Assembly (NCBI GenBank): GCA_047495785.1
Contig: JBLDXI010000013.1
Span: 868,001 to 932,000, forward strand
Direction of reading: 5' to 3'
DNA: 64,000 nucleotides
Source of the DNA: Lepidodermella squamata
Taxonomy: Eukaryota > Gastrotricha
Every line of letters starts with the position of its first letter. Positions within the stretch are counted from its first letter, which is position 1. Below are positions 24,191-36,001 of this stretch, in pieces. The notes under the pieces were generated by a model that did no database searches, had not been told where the DNA came from, and saw only the letters and a list, made by a program, of their open reading frames with translations. The position numbers and the translations under genes were made by a program.

Positions 24191-25929
24191 TTAGGAGGTT
24201 TCAGTGGTCTGCTCGCCGTCATTTTGATCCACAGAGCCTGCCAGCAGATCAAGTAAGCTCCTACCCGAGGCTTTTGCAAGGGCGCTCGCATGGCCCGCCG
24301 TTGTAGGAGATGATTTTGTTGTAGTAGTCTTTGCCGTCGTTGTAGTTGTCGTCGTCGGTGGTTTTGTGGTTGTTGTTGTCGTTGTTTTCGTTGTCGTCGG
24401 TTTCGGGGTAGTTGTCGTCGTTGTTCTTGTTGTGGTCGTCTTCGTAGTTGTCGTCGTTGTCGGCTTTGTCGTTGTGGTTTTTGTTGTAGTTGTCTTAGTT
24501 GTCGTAGTTTTAAGAGTCGTAGTCTTAGGAGTAGTCGTAGTAGTCGTAGTTGGCTTCTTTGTCATCGGCAAGGCCTTTGGGGTGTTGGCAGCAATCGTCG
24601 ATTGAATCCATGATATGTAATTGCATGGTCTAGCGTAAACACCCAGCATGCCTATAGCATAGAGTACATAAAAAAGTTTGAGACGACAAATTTACGAACC
24701 TGGTTCAGCACATCCGATGCCAAATGAAGTCTAATTTTAAAATATTAGTTTAAATTAAGGCGAGTCGGGCAAAACTTACCACACCATTAAGATAATGCTT
24801 GCCATCAGACCCAATGCAGGTTAAGGGGCCGCCAGAGTCTCCCTAAAAACGTAGCTAGAGATAAGTCATAATTGAAGCTATAAATCCCGCACTTGGCAAG
24901 TGTCGATGCCTCCTTGAAGCTGACCAGCGCAAACCTGTAATAACATCAACCTATTGATTGGAATTTCCAATGTCTATAGTCTTCTAATTACCATTCCATT
25001 CGTAATGTTGTATTTAGGCACCGTTTTGTCATAAATATGTTGACAATCTGTTCGATCCCCCATTTCGACAGGTGCCTTTTGCAACTCGTTGGGAACCGTG
25101 AATGGATCCAATTTTGAAATGCCCCAACCTAAAAATTCGAGCCGTCTTTATTACATTTCGTCCGAACGTTTCAAAGCAAACCTGCAACAGTACAGCTGCT
25201 GTGAGCGGGAGCTTCTCCTGTCGCACAGTTCTCGAAAAGACACACAGGGCGAATTGTATCAGTGAAATTAATCGCTCGTTCCAACTTCAGAAGGGCGACA
25301 TCATTATCAGAAGTGTCTGCGTTGTATTCAGGATGGTAAATTTCAGTTTCGGTTCCGAGCGTGATCTGGCCAGGAACTGTTCCAGAGAAATGATAATGGC
25401 CTCCGAGTAGTATCGATGTTCGGCCACTGTTCCATGTGAAAATCACTAAAGTTTCAGACTCGAGGTTATCAAATAACTAACCCTTCGGAAATGCAGTGAG
25501 CAGCTGCAAAATGGGAGCAAAATTTAGATTATAATCTAAGCAAGAGACGAATTGTTCACTGACCTGTTAATACCCATTGGCTGTTTATCAGAGACCTGAA
25601 ATGAAAATTGCCATGATAATTATTGATTAGCCAGGAAACGCGATTCAGTATACCCGCCGCATTGAGAACCTCCGCCTGCATCAGCTCTGAACGTGAGCAG
25701 CGCAATCCACGGAAATTCATTTATTTGAGCGGTTACTCCGCCAATAACCCTACTGGCAGCCATAGTTTTCGGTTGACCGCAAACTAAATGTATTAAAATT
25801 CATGCAGATCTTGTTTCTTCTATTTTCGCGAGTCTTACCATCTGCGTTAATCCAAGTTGAATCCGCTATGACGACAGGATGGACGACTATTGCCATCAAG
25901 GCAGCAAATAAAGTGTAGAATTTTTTCAT
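24191..25929 (-). CDS. P6: single-domain S1 trypsin-like protease with Thr-rich tail
   Basis: Secreted protease with signal peptide (MKKFYTLFAALMAIVV), a short Trp-containing spacer and a cysteine (VCGQ) that probably links propeptide and catalytic chain. The activation site is SR|VIGGVTAQINEFPW. Triad residues are all present: AAHC (near 25503), DNDVALLKL (near 25295) and [10 protein letters not shown] split by an intron (about 24840-24910), with Asp189. After the last domain exon (ARPCNYISWI) comes a mucin-like run of Thr-Thr-Lys/Pro repeats (about 24310-24560), likely O-glycosylated. There is no pseudoprotease domain. Nearly the same gene follows as P7. The Val-rich open frame on the opposite strand is a shadow of the Thr repeats. 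Confidence 0.9.
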
Positions 25930-26330
25930 TTTAGCTATCAAATTCCTTTATTCACTTAATTTTCACCTGCTTTTATCCATTATTGTACTCTTGATACTTA
26001 GTAGAAACGTGGCTGCGCGACGCTGGCACTTGATATACGTGCTTAGTTTTCATGACGTCTTCAATAAATTACATCAAATAATCAAAAAATGTAGGTTAAA
26101 GCTCAGACAAATATTCAAAATTCCCCTGTTATTTTGGAACCAATGAGCTGCCTTAACTGCAATACGGAATTCTGTTCAATAATGATTGCCAAGCAATCGT
26201 ACTGAAGTTTTAACGACGGCGAGAGCGAGAAGTCAAGTAGATTCTGTTCCCAGCGACCTGTAGGCTAATATTTGACGAATGAAGGCCCTCCTTTTCGTCC
26301 TGTGTTCGGCCGTTTTTTCAATTTTCCCAA
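25930..26330. other. Upstream region of P6
   Basis: About 400 bp. A GATAAAAGC element on the minus strand near 25970 resembles a TATA box and is partly conserved upstream of P7 (GAATAAAAGC). No gene recognised. Confidence 0.4.
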
Positions 26331-26940
26331 TTTAGGCATTTTTCGTTGTAAATACTTGCAAATTAAAAAAAATGCAAATGTTTAGCTCGTAATAGACGTT
26401 GCAGTAGTCCCACCCTAGTTTAAACCTGGGCACTCCTTTGCCATATTGCTTGTCTGGCATGCAGTGTCCGCTGGTATACCAGTTTACCAGTTTTACCAGT
26501 TTATCGTTCTCCATTCTTATAATACGGCTTAGAAATCTAAGGTGACAATTTTCGACTTTCCCCTCGCACGTCTTTCTAATTTCCTCATTTCTTACTTTAT
26601 CCAAGATTGAAAGGTTTGCTATTGGCCTAAGCCATCTCATTTGCGTTACATCTAGCCTGAATTGGAGCGCTACAGTTGTGTTCCAGCTTTCGCATGCATA
26701 GATAAGGGCTCACTTCACGGCTCGTTTCCCCTTCCTTTTAGCGGGTATATATACTTACTTTCGATTTGTTGCTGATAAATCTATTTAGTGCTCTGAAGCA
26801 AGATCCTGCCCTCTGCATTCTATCTTCGATTTTTTTGTGAGCATAGGTATGTGCCATATTACCTCGTCACATATTACGCTACCTAGATATTTAAATGTCG
26901 TTAAGGTTTCCAATTGCTCACCATTCATGGTCAACGGGAC
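26331..26940 (-). mobile_element. LINE (non-LTR retrotransposon) reverse-transcriptase remnant
   Basis: Read on the minus strand, this stretch encodes pieces typical of the C-terminal part of LINE reverse transcriptases: a FKYLGSVICDE block near 26870, then KIEDRMQRAGSCFRALNRFI in another frame, YACESWN near 26700, and KVRNEEIRKTCEG with RFLSRIIRMEND (26640-26500). Frame changes between blocks show that it is dead. Its 5' boundary abuts the broken P5 fragment at about 26941. The clade cannot be assigned. Confidence 0.75.
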
Positions 26941-27116
26941 AACGGGCTGGAAAAGGCCGCTGAGGATCAGGCGATGCGATTGGATCAGCTTCGATTGTGT
27001 TCGGTGCAGCTTGATCCCTCATGCTAATGCCGGAACTGTCAGGAGGCGCGGTCGAAGCTGCAGTAGGTTGTTTGGATGTGCAGCAAGATCCCTTTTGCAC
27101 AACTTGAGGTAACATG
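26941..27116 (-). pseudogene. Fragment of the P5 5' coding exon
   Basis: Closely similar to the second coding exon of P5 (about 23560-23735), including VVQKGSCCTSKQPTAAST, PPDSSG and PDPQRP. It retains the splice-acceptor position before VVQKG but has no signal-peptide exon, and is cut off by the LINE remnant where the protease domain should follow. It marks the boundary of the segment duplicated together with P6/P7. Confidence 0.8.
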
Positions 27117-27246
27117 AGTTGAGGAATCTCGGTAGATATTCAAAAAATGTTGTTGGGATCAAGCTAGTGTCTCTAGGACAACCTGAATCAATAACAATTT
27201 TCATGGCCCCTCTGAGGTTTTTCGTGTGTGGAGGAGTCTGAAATTA

Positions 27247-28123
27247 CACAGTAAAAAAAAACTCGGTGCTTACCGTGCCAAATAAGCTATCCAGTAATAA
27301 CCAGTTTACATGTTAATCAAAAAGGGAAAAAACCTTGTGCACATACAGTCATTACCGGGTTTTGGAGTTTTACCGGGTTCCATCGAACACGGTTAAACCG
27401 GGTTGGAACTAACCGAGCTTCGAAAAACACGGTAATAACCCGTTCAGCGTTCGGATAGGTATTTACCGATATAGCTGTGAGCTCGGTATTTACCGAGTAT
27501 CGACACCTCGATTATTAAAAATCATCGATAATAAATGAAAAATTGATTTTTCTAATCGATATTGGCATCTGTAACCCAGATTACGCCTAATATCGATTAG
27601 AAACAATATTTGAAAGAATATTAAACAAATTAAATGATAAGTTAACTTACGTCACCAGCGAGGCTCGAACTTGGGACCTTGGCATCATACAGCGCGCGCG
27701 TTACCACTAGACCACGGCTCCTACTTCTACACATGACCTTAATAACGACTCTTAAGTTTTTCATGAATTTTTCCAATTTTTTCAAATTAGCGCTTGCGAA
27801 CTGTATGCCAGCTGTATGAAGTTGCCCACTGCATACCCTACCTAATTTTCGAGGGGGAGTGCAATTCATCATGCGATCCAATAGGAATGGGGACTTAGAA
27901 ATATTTTCTGTAAAAATGCGGCAAAGTCGGTACAAAGTCGGTACAAACCAGGTTCATAACCGATATTTTGTAGATGCATGGTTCTTAGTGGGTTGCACTA
28001 GGTCGGTTACTGCGAAAAGTAGCAAAAACTCGGTTGTCATCTGGTATTTACCGGGTTCCGTAAACGCTGCACGGTAAATTCCGTTTTTCCAACTGGGTGA
28101 AAACCGAGTTATTTTTTACTGTG
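27247..28123. mobile_element. 877-bp TA-flanked terminal-inverted-repeat element (MITE-like)
   Basis: The left end CACAGTAAAAA...CTCGGT (27247 onward) is matched by the reverse complement of the right end (ending 28123) over about 21 bp with one mismatch. Both ends are flanked by TA (27245-27246 and 28124-28125), the target-site duplication of Tc1/mariner-type transposition. No transposase frame is present. The interior is rich in ACCGGGTT/AACCCGGT motifs, has a second inverted repeat around TTCTAATCGATATT (27548-27602) and carries a tRNA-like segment. A non-autonomous DNA element is the most economical reading. Confidence 0.75.
27649..27722 (-). other. tRNA-like (pol III A/B box) segment inside the TIR element
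   Basis: The minus strand has an A-box-like TGGTCTAGTGG (27714-27704) and a B-box GTTCGAGCC (27670-27662) at tRNA-like spacing. The acceptor and T stems do not pair well, so it is probably a tRNA pseudogene or tRNA-derived internal promoter, not a functional tRNA. Confidence 0.4.
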
Positions 28124-28524
28124 TAGAACATTTAAAATCATCAAGAAAACTGAGTAATAACATCTCGGATTTCAAGAATTCAAGTGAACACACTTGTATC
28201 GATTTGTTTGAAAATACAGACAATTCGCCTAACCCCCACTTTTCAAGTGTTACCGGTCATGTGAAGCATCTTTCGTGCACTGTTACTTTCCGCTTTAGTT
28301 GCATCTTACATCACGTCATACATGAAGAATACCTATGCATACCTACCTCCATACCTGCATCCATACCTACTTCGTTCGAGTTTTTCCTATGCATTTTTTT
28401 CCATCCGTTAATCGGGCATCCCAAATGAGGATTCAAACATGACGCATGACGTATACCTCTGATCATACAGCAATTCGTATTATTGAAAAAATAATTGCAA
28501 GAAATCAGTCAAAGAAGGAAAAGC
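28124..28524. other. Intergenic, P7 3' flank
   Basis: The part around 28245-28340 is a diverged copy of 23935-24030, downstream of P6. A short run of CATACCTAC-like repeats lies around 28335-28375. No gene. Confidence 0.5.
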
Positions 28525-30223
28525 TTATGGGGCCTCAACAGTATCTCCTCCGTCTCCGGAACCCTCCGGCATAAGTACAAGCAAGCTCCTCGCCCCGCCT
28601 TTCGCAAGGGCATTTGCGTCGCCGCGAGGTGATTTCGTTGTAGTCGTTCTTGTTGTCGTTGTTTTCGGCGTCGTGGTCGCTTTTGTCGTCGTAGGTTTCG
28701 GCGTAGTTGTCGTCGTTGTTCTTGTTGTCGTTGTTTTTGTCGTAGTTGTTCTTGTCGTAGTCGTCTTTGTCGTTGTGGTTCTTGTTGTAGCCGTTCTGGG
28801 CGTTTTGACAGTAGTCGTAGTTGGCTTCTTCGTCATTGGCAAGGCCTTTGGGGTATTGGCAGCAATCGTCGATTGAATCCATGATATGTAATTGCATGGT
28901 CTGGAGTAAACACCCAGTATGCCTAAGATATCACATAAATCAAAACATTTCCCTTGAAATTTCAAGATCCGAAATTTACGAACCTGGTTCAGCACATCCG
29001 ATGCCAAATGAAGTCTAATTATACAATATTAATTTAAAATAAGGCAAGTCGGGCAAAACTTACCACACCATTAAGATAATGCTTGCCATCAGACCCAATG
29101 CAGGTTAAGGGGCCACCAGAATCTCCCTAAAAATATAGGTAATGGATACGTAATTATTGAAGCGTTAAAAAATCCCGCACTTGGCAAGTGTCGATGCCGC
29201 CTTGGAGTTGACCAGCGCAAACCTGTAATAACATTGGCGTATTAATTGGAATTTCGAAAACCTAATAATTTCTCTTATTACCATTCCATTCGTGATAGTG
29301 TATGTAGGCACTGTTTTGCTGTAAATGTCTTGACATACTGTTCGACTCCCGATATCGACAGGAGCTTTTTGCAGTTCGTCGGGAACCGTGATGACGCCGT
29401 TGGCCTCGATCTTTGAAATGCCCCAACCTGAAAATGCGAGCCGCCTTCATTATAATATTTGGCCCTCATCAGACGTTTCAAACAAACCTGCAACAGTACA
29501 GGTGCTGTTGACAGGAGCTTCTCCTGTAGCACAGTTGTCGAAAAGACACACAGGGCGAATCGTATCAGTGAAATTAATCGCTCGTTCCAACTTCAGAAGG
29601 GCTATATCATTGTCAGAAGTTATTGGGTTGTAATCCGGATGGTAAATTTCCGTTTCTGTTCCGAGCGTGATTTGACCAGAAATTGATTCGGAGAAATGAA
29701 AATGGGCTCCAAGGACCACCGTCGTTCGGCCACTGTTCCAATTGAAAATCACTGAAATGTTTGGACTATCTTTTAGATGATTAAATAACTAACCCTTCAG
29801 AAATGCAGTGAGCAGCTGCAAAATAGAAGCGACATCTTTTATAGATCAAGGTACGAATTGTTCACTGACCTGTTAATACCCATTGGTTGTTGATCAGAGA
29901 TCTGAAAATAGATATGCCACGATTTGCGATTCAGTAACCGTGATTTAGCATACCCGCCGCATTGAGAAGTACCGCCTACATCGGCTTTGAACAGGAGCAG
30001 CGCAATCCACGGAAATTCATTTCTTTGAGCGGTTATTCCGCCAATAACCCTAGTGGCAGCCATAGTTTTCTTTTGCCCGCAAACTGAATCAATCAAAAGT
30101 GTGGGGCTCAGCGTTACTTCTATATTTTTGGCAAGTCTTACCATCCGCGTTAATCCAAGTTGAATCCGCTATGACGGCATCTAATGCCATCAAGGCAAGG
30201 AATAAAGTGTAGCAAGGTTTCAT
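28525..30223 (-). CDS. P7: single-domain S1 trypsin-like protease, paralogue of P6
   Basis: Start 30223 (MKPCYTLFLALMALDAVIA signal peptide), then the same VCGQ-type spacer and activation site TR|VIGGITAQRNEFPW. The triad is intact: AAHC (near 29813), DNDIALLKL (near 29610) and [10 protein letters not shown] across an intron (about 29110-29190), Asp189 present. The C-tail is a Thr-Thr-Lys/Arg repeat (about 28640-28800), shorter than in P6 and ending in acidic DGGDTVEAP. High nucleotide similarity to P6 in exons, introns and flanks indicates recent tandem duplication. Expected to be an active secreted trypsin-like protease. Confidence 0.9.
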
Positions 30224-30978
30224 TTTAGTTTAGAATTCCTTCATTCCCTCAATTCTCAACTGCTTTTATTCTTTGTTCTCCTCTTTGTACTTTTTATACA
30301 CTTTTCAGAAACGTGGCTACGCGACGCCAACCATTAGATACGTGTTACTTTTCAAGACATTTTCAATAAATTCAATAAAGTTGAAGTTGAAGCTCAGAAA
30401 CTTGATAAAAAAAAATCCGAAGTTATTTTAGCCCCTAATAAGAGCTGCTAAAGGAGACATTCTGAGTTCTGGTAGTCAGATAGCCAATCTTAGTAACATT
30501 TTCCAGAGGAGGCGATTAGGAATAGTTATAGGAATCTCCGGGGGCCCGTTGAGCTTTCATTTATAATTCTGCCATAAATTAGCCACTTCCTTGCAGGATA
30601 GAATCTTATAAGATCAAGCATCTTCTTAAATTTTAGGAAATAAAATGAAAATATTGAACTTTTTATTTGTAATCATCGGCCAACAATCTTCATCAACAAT
30701 CCGAAGATGATTTCAGTATTTCAACAAAGAAACATAGATTTGATTATACATTCATATTATTCATCAATTAGGTAAGTTATATATATAAGTCAACGAAGAC
30801 ATCGCCATGCGAGGGTATCGAGACAAGAAAAAAAACCAAACAAATTGTTTACGGATGACATATTTAAGCAGCTGAAACAATTAAGGTCTTGTATAGACTG
30901 TGCATTTTTTTAATTGAATGAAGAAGAAAGAAAACAAAAATGTATTACGCACATTTTCAAGGCGCGTTTATGACATGA
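30224..30978. other. Intergenic between P7 and SLC10 gene 1
   Basis: About 750 bp, AT-rich, holding the P7 promoter and the 3' UTR of the SLC10 gene. No RNA gene or repeat recognised. Confidence 0.4.
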
Positions 30979-32911
30979 TCACTTGATCTCCAAGGTGATG
31001 GTCGAGGAGGGTTGCGCCGGCAGCTGGACGCTCGAACGCGCAGCTGATGGTTGCGCAACACTAACGCGCGACACCGGCGAAGCGGGTCCAGTGGGGCCTG
31101 AATTCGCTGCAGAATCATCGATAAGATTGCTGAGCCGCCCGGAAACCAGAGGTTGCATAGCTGCCGCTGAGGCTTCCTTGTCAAACAACATCGAATCACT
31201 CTTCTCGCGGTCGAACTCGTTCTGCTCCTGTTCCTCCTGGCGCTTACGGCGCCGCTTCAACCACCTGCCAATGCAAGAGCACTTGCCCTTCTCAACGCAC
31301 AGGTAAATCGCGTAAGACAGCTCGGCGATCCAAAGAGGAATGGGGGTTAGCTGTGAAAGAGAAATTTAACAGATCTTCTCATGAACAAAAGTAATTAAAG
31401 CAAACCATTGTAGTCACAATGGGTCCAACAACTGCGATATCGGCATCGGGTGCTTGTAAGGAAATCATCAAGGTAGCCATGGCAACACCAGCAGACTGTT
31501 TTTGGCACATTTTCAAATAAAAAATATCCATGATTAAATGGCTATTTTACCTGTATGCCAGTTTCGATGGCGATTGTAATGGCTTTGGAATAGCCTTGAC
31601 GAAGCAAATAGGCTATCACGAAACCTAGGGTGAAGCCAGAGTATGGCAAAATAACAGCAGCCAGAAGAATTCGAGGTTCAACCAAACGGAATACGTAAAG
31701 ATTTGTCAACAATCCAGCTCTATAAATCGAATTTAAATTGAATTAATTACGACGGCAAATAATCTTACGTGATTAGGTAAAGGAAAATGACGACAAGCAT
31801 AGGACGGACGCCATATTTGAACATTTTGTCCGCAAGCTGCGGCTTGCGCCAACGAACCAAGATGCCGACGCCGAAAGGAAAGACTGTGGAGGCGAGCGAG
31901 GCGCCGATGCCCTTGAAGTCGATTGACAGGTCGCTACCTGCAGTGGCACCGGCCGCAACTTGTGGGCCTAGGGTGTAAATCCAAAACGGCATCATGCCGA
32001 GAGCTGCGATCGTCGAGATTATTGTCATTGTGACAGAAAGAGGCAGATTTCCGCCGAGGAAATACGTGTGATAATTCGACCCTCCGCCGCCTTAATAAAA
32101 GTACATTCGATATTTGATAAAACTGAATCTTTAAGGGGCTAACCTGGGGAGCAGCCGACGATAAAAATACCCAGAGCGATACTAGGGTCAAGTTCTATCG
32201 CCTTAACCACCCAAAATGCTGTCTGTCAAACAAAAATAAAATGGGTAATAATTTGAAAATTCCTTGAAATTTAGTGGAAAATACCAAGGGCATGATTATG
32301 TATTGACAGCAAAATCCAATGGCTGGGCCAATCGGGCGTTTCAGCACTTCAAGAATTTCCTCCCAGTTGACATTCAGACCGATACCGGCATTGCCAAAGA
32401 TGATGAGGCAGAAAATGATAGCCTGGAAAATGGCATCACGAGGCTTGCGGCGGCGCAGAACCGCCACCCGGATTTCTTTGAACGTTACAAACTCCTTGAC
32501 ATTCGTGCCATTTTGAGCCTGCAAAAGCAACCGGGCGTGTCCGATCAGCACGCCCTTCACCAGCAGCGTCTTGTTTTCGAATAACGACACGGCAATGTTC
32601 TCGAGCGGTGACTCACCGGGGCCGTCATACAGTTCGTCGATAACAGAACAACGCGGCCAGTCGTCGTCGGTTTTAATTATTCGAAACACAGCCTTAGTAC
32701 AGCCGGCATCTTCAGTCGACGCGTTCATCCGTATCGTAATGTTGTAGAATTCCTTTTCGTAAACTTCAACGCGCTGCGTTTCATTCGTTGCCAGGTCGAC
32801 TTCGACATATTGGAAGCACGGGTCTAGTTCGGGTTTGGACGTTGTTTCCGTTGCCCCACTCAGCAAAACTACAGCTGAGAGGATAATTAAGGAGGATGCT
32901 CTAATTATCAT
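30979..32911 (-). CDS. SLC10-family (sodium/bile-acid cotransporter-like) protein 1
   Basis: 552 residues from six exons: 32911-32285, 32222-32144, 32090-31769, 31719-31551, 31495-31406 and 31350-30979 (1659 nt). A signal peptide (MIIRASSLIILSAVVLL) precedes an ectodomain of about 130 residues with two or more N-glycosylation sequons (NETQ, NITI, NAST, NKTL), then the SLC10 membrane core. Family motifs: GNAGIGLNVNW, KRPIGPAIGF, GCSPGGGGSNYHTYFLGG with PLSVTMT, and TIAIETGIQ. The C-tail is charged. SLC10 proteins are sodium-coupled symporters of bile acids or other organic anions. A signal peptide plus long ectodomain recalls the vertebrate SLC10A3/A5 branch. Tandem paralogue of the next gene. 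Substrate unknown. Confidence 0.92.
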
Positions 32912-33867
32912 TTTGCCATTCGTAAAAATTCAAATCATTCCTGATTTTTAAAATTCTCACGATAACTATGGGAATAAATAAATATATAAAAGTAGAGATA
33001 ATTAATCATGAAGGCAGTGTAAAATGGCAGGTTTTTGTTCCAAAATACGGCCATATTTTCAGCGTTATTTATTATAGCTGTTGTGCTTTGATTTTTGGCA
33101 TGATGTGTGGGCCGGTTTTTCGTGATGTTAAGCAAGCTATAGCTCTTTACTGACCAGGTCAGTTATTATTATTAGATGCGGAAAGGCGGTATAAATATCT
33201 GCTGATGGTCTCCCTATTAGGTGGATGGAGGCCACTGTGTAATAGGCCATTTCAAGCTATACTTTTCATTGGGCAAATAACATTGCACTCGAAGCGGCGG
33301 ATGAAATGTGCAACGGAAATATATAAGGCCTCTGTATTGTTATTGCATGTGGAAAGAAAGAATATACGGGCCAGCAGCAGAGGAAAAAAAATAGCGCGCA
33401 CTGTTGAAGATCGAAGACAGATAAACCGCCACGTTGCTGCAACGCCTCGTTTTTCGGGCGCGAGCAGCAAAATGGAGCCAGCCACAGCACGTCCGACCGA
33501 ATTCGTAGCCTTATCGCGTTGATGTAATGAACGTTAACAATAAATCGAGCGCTGTAGTAATACTCCACAACTAGATCAGCCTGCTCAAGCTCTCATCGAC
33601 CATTTCTCTCTATATCGATTATTTTTTACACGAGCAAATAATAATGAAAAAACGCGGTCGACTTGAAAAAATAGACAATTGCAGTTTTTATTGTTTACAA
33701 CCATGGCGATGTTTCATCGTTCAACTCAGCTATAAAAAATTTGACAACATGCGCTCTGTGTTTTTACTGAATAATAGACAACTCGTGTAGGTATTTATAT
33801 ATAAAGTAGAATTGCGCGTGAAGTAATTAGCAGGTAAACATAACATAAACACGTCGCTTTACAACCA
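32912..33867. other. Intergenic between the two SLC10 genes
   Basis: About 950 bp, expected to contain the promoter of SLC10 gene 1 and the 3' UTR of gene 2. Short open frames here show no recognisable protein. Confidence 0.4.
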
Positions 33868-36001
33868 CTACTCAGCGTCATGGTAGATAGACTCGAGCGA
33901 TCTAGGGTCCTGAGGCCTCGAATCTGGACTTTCGTTCACATTTTCGTAACCACCCGATGAAGTTGAAGAGCGGCGAGCAGGTTCAGCCTCCTGCTGCTTT
34001 TCACCTAAAGGTATTACAGTGGAGGCTTCAGATTCAACGGTCATTGTCGAATCTCGAATCGACTGTTCTTCGCTAGTTGGTGATTCGACGCCTAGAAGTG
34101 GTTGCAGGGCTGAATCTCGGACGGGAGCAGCGTGTTGCTTCGGAGGTTCGCGAGGTTTTTCTTCGATGCTTAACATCTTAATCTCCCCTTCGTCGATTTT
34201 TCTCGTCGCGTAATCCTCAATATCATCGCGGCCATCAATAACCTTGTCTTCTTCTTCGATCTCTTTTCGGCAGAGGTCAGCCGCCACACAGCGCTTCGCC
34301 TTTACTGAGAGGTAAATCAACCGGCAGATTTCAGCAATCCAAAGCGGGACCGGCGTAAACATAGCAACGGCAATCGGCCCGACGACCGCAATATCTGCAT
34401 CAGGTTGCGGGAGCGAATAAGTCAACGTATTAATTGCAATAGCTATCGATTGAATTCCGGTCTCTATAGCTATGGTTACCCCGATTGAAAGACCTTGACG
34501 TAGCACCAAGGCGATGATGAAACCGAGAAAGAAGCCGACGTAGGGCAGGCAGGTTCCAGCCAATAGCACTCTAGGTTTCATCAAACGGAAGATGTAAGCA
34601 TTCGTGAACATGCCCATCGTTATCATGTAGATGAAAATGAAGAGAAGAAGCGGCCTCACGAGCGTTTTGAAAATTCGCTTGGCCAATAACGGCCGGCGCC
34701 AATTAATCAGGATGCCAATCAGGAAGGGTACAATACTAGACACCAACGAGATCAGGATTCCTGTGAATTCCAGTTTAATGCCGCTTTTGGCCTCGTCGAT
34801 GACGAGTCTCCCGAGTGTGAACACCCAAAATGGCATCATGAAAAGCGCCGCAATAGAAGATACGAACGTCATGGTGACCGAAAGTGGCAAGCTGCCACCT
34901 AAAAAGTAGGTGTGGTAATTGGAACCTCCACCACCTAAACAAAATTGAAAATTGAAATAAACTAAAATAATTGGTAGTTTTCTTATCAACCTGGAGCACA
35001 GCCAATCAAAAACATTCCTACGCCTACATTAGCTGGCAAATCGATCAGCTTCACAAGTGTAAATCCGGCCTTTAGTAAATTAATTGTAGGTAATTTTTGT
35101 GAAATAATGATTCGTAAACCAACCAGTGGCATGACGATGTATTGGGAGAAGAAACCAATAGCCGGGCCGATCGGACGTTTCATAACATCACGAATCTGCG
35201 TCCAGTTAACTTCAAGGCCGATACCGATGTTTCCGAAAACCATCAAGCAGATAATGATGATTTGAAATATGACGTCGATCACGCGATGTTTGCGTAGAGT
35301 CGCCACTTTACCACTTCGGAAGGTTACCCAGCTCGAATCGGGCAACGTTGAAGCGTTGAAATCTTTCGCTTTCGTATCGACAATGCTCAGGTTCAGAGCT
35401 TGAAAATTAAGACCAGCGTATCCCAGAAACACACCGCGAGCGTAATTTCTTGTGGGGAATCGATCGCCATACCTCACAGCAACAACTCGCGATTGGACAA
35501 CATCCTATAAAAATTAATTAGCTATCAAGTTCTCATTGTTTTCAATTTTATTACTTCGCTCAGAGGATTCGAGTCACTGTTAACCAATTCCGCAGTTTTA
35601 ATTTCGTTGAAATCCTCAACTAAAATTCTGACCCAGACAACAGAACAATCAGAGATAGATTCCTGGGAGAAAACCGGGCTTTCTTTGTTGAGACTCATGC
35701 TGAACTGAGCAGTTTCGCCTTCGGTCACGTTTATTCGACCATTGTGGTTGTCTAGAACGTGGAAATTGATCGCATCGTAGCATGGCGATAGACCCAGCTT
35801 TTTCACAGCGCTTTCGTGCCATGTCTGCGCCTCTGCTATAGCTACAGGTACCGTAGTTGTTTCGAAAGAAATCTCCGATGTTGCGTTTTCGCTGTATTGG
35901 AACACGTCGGCTCCAGTGGTGCTTTGCGATAGAACTTGTTCGAAATTCCACAGCGCCACCAAGGTTATAACCAACATCAGCGGGAAAGGGCTATTTGCCA
36001 T
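33868..36001 (-). CDS. SLC10-family (sodium/bile-acid cotransporter-like) protein 2
   Basis: 657 residues from four exons: 36001-35555, 35504-35124, 35069-34991 and 34934-33868 (1974 nt). The start is the ATG of MANSPFPLMLVITLVALW, a signal peptide; an upstream extension has no ATG. A longer ectodomain than in gene 1 precedes the core with GNIGIGLEVNW, KRPIGPAIGFFSQY, GCAPGGGGSNYHTYFLGG and TIAIETGIQ. The last exon merges what are four exons in gene 1, so introns were lost or gained after duplication. The cytoplasmic tail is long and acidic/Ser-rich. Expected role is sodium-coupled organic anion uptake; substrate unknown. Confidence 0.92.

Noticed and set aside
24366-24605. Valine-rich open frame on the plus strand (also 28673-28876)
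   Set aside because: It is the antisense of the Thr-repeat tails of P6 and P7; low complexity, no start context, no splice structure.
27649-27722. Functional tRNA gene inside the TIR element
   Set aside because: A and B boxes are present, but acceptor and T stems do not pair; kept only as a tRNA-like segment.
5532-30223. Protease array read as an operon
   Set aside because: Gaps of about 310-590 bp, with TATA-like elements ahead of several genes and a poly(A) signal for at least P4, point to independent transcription units.
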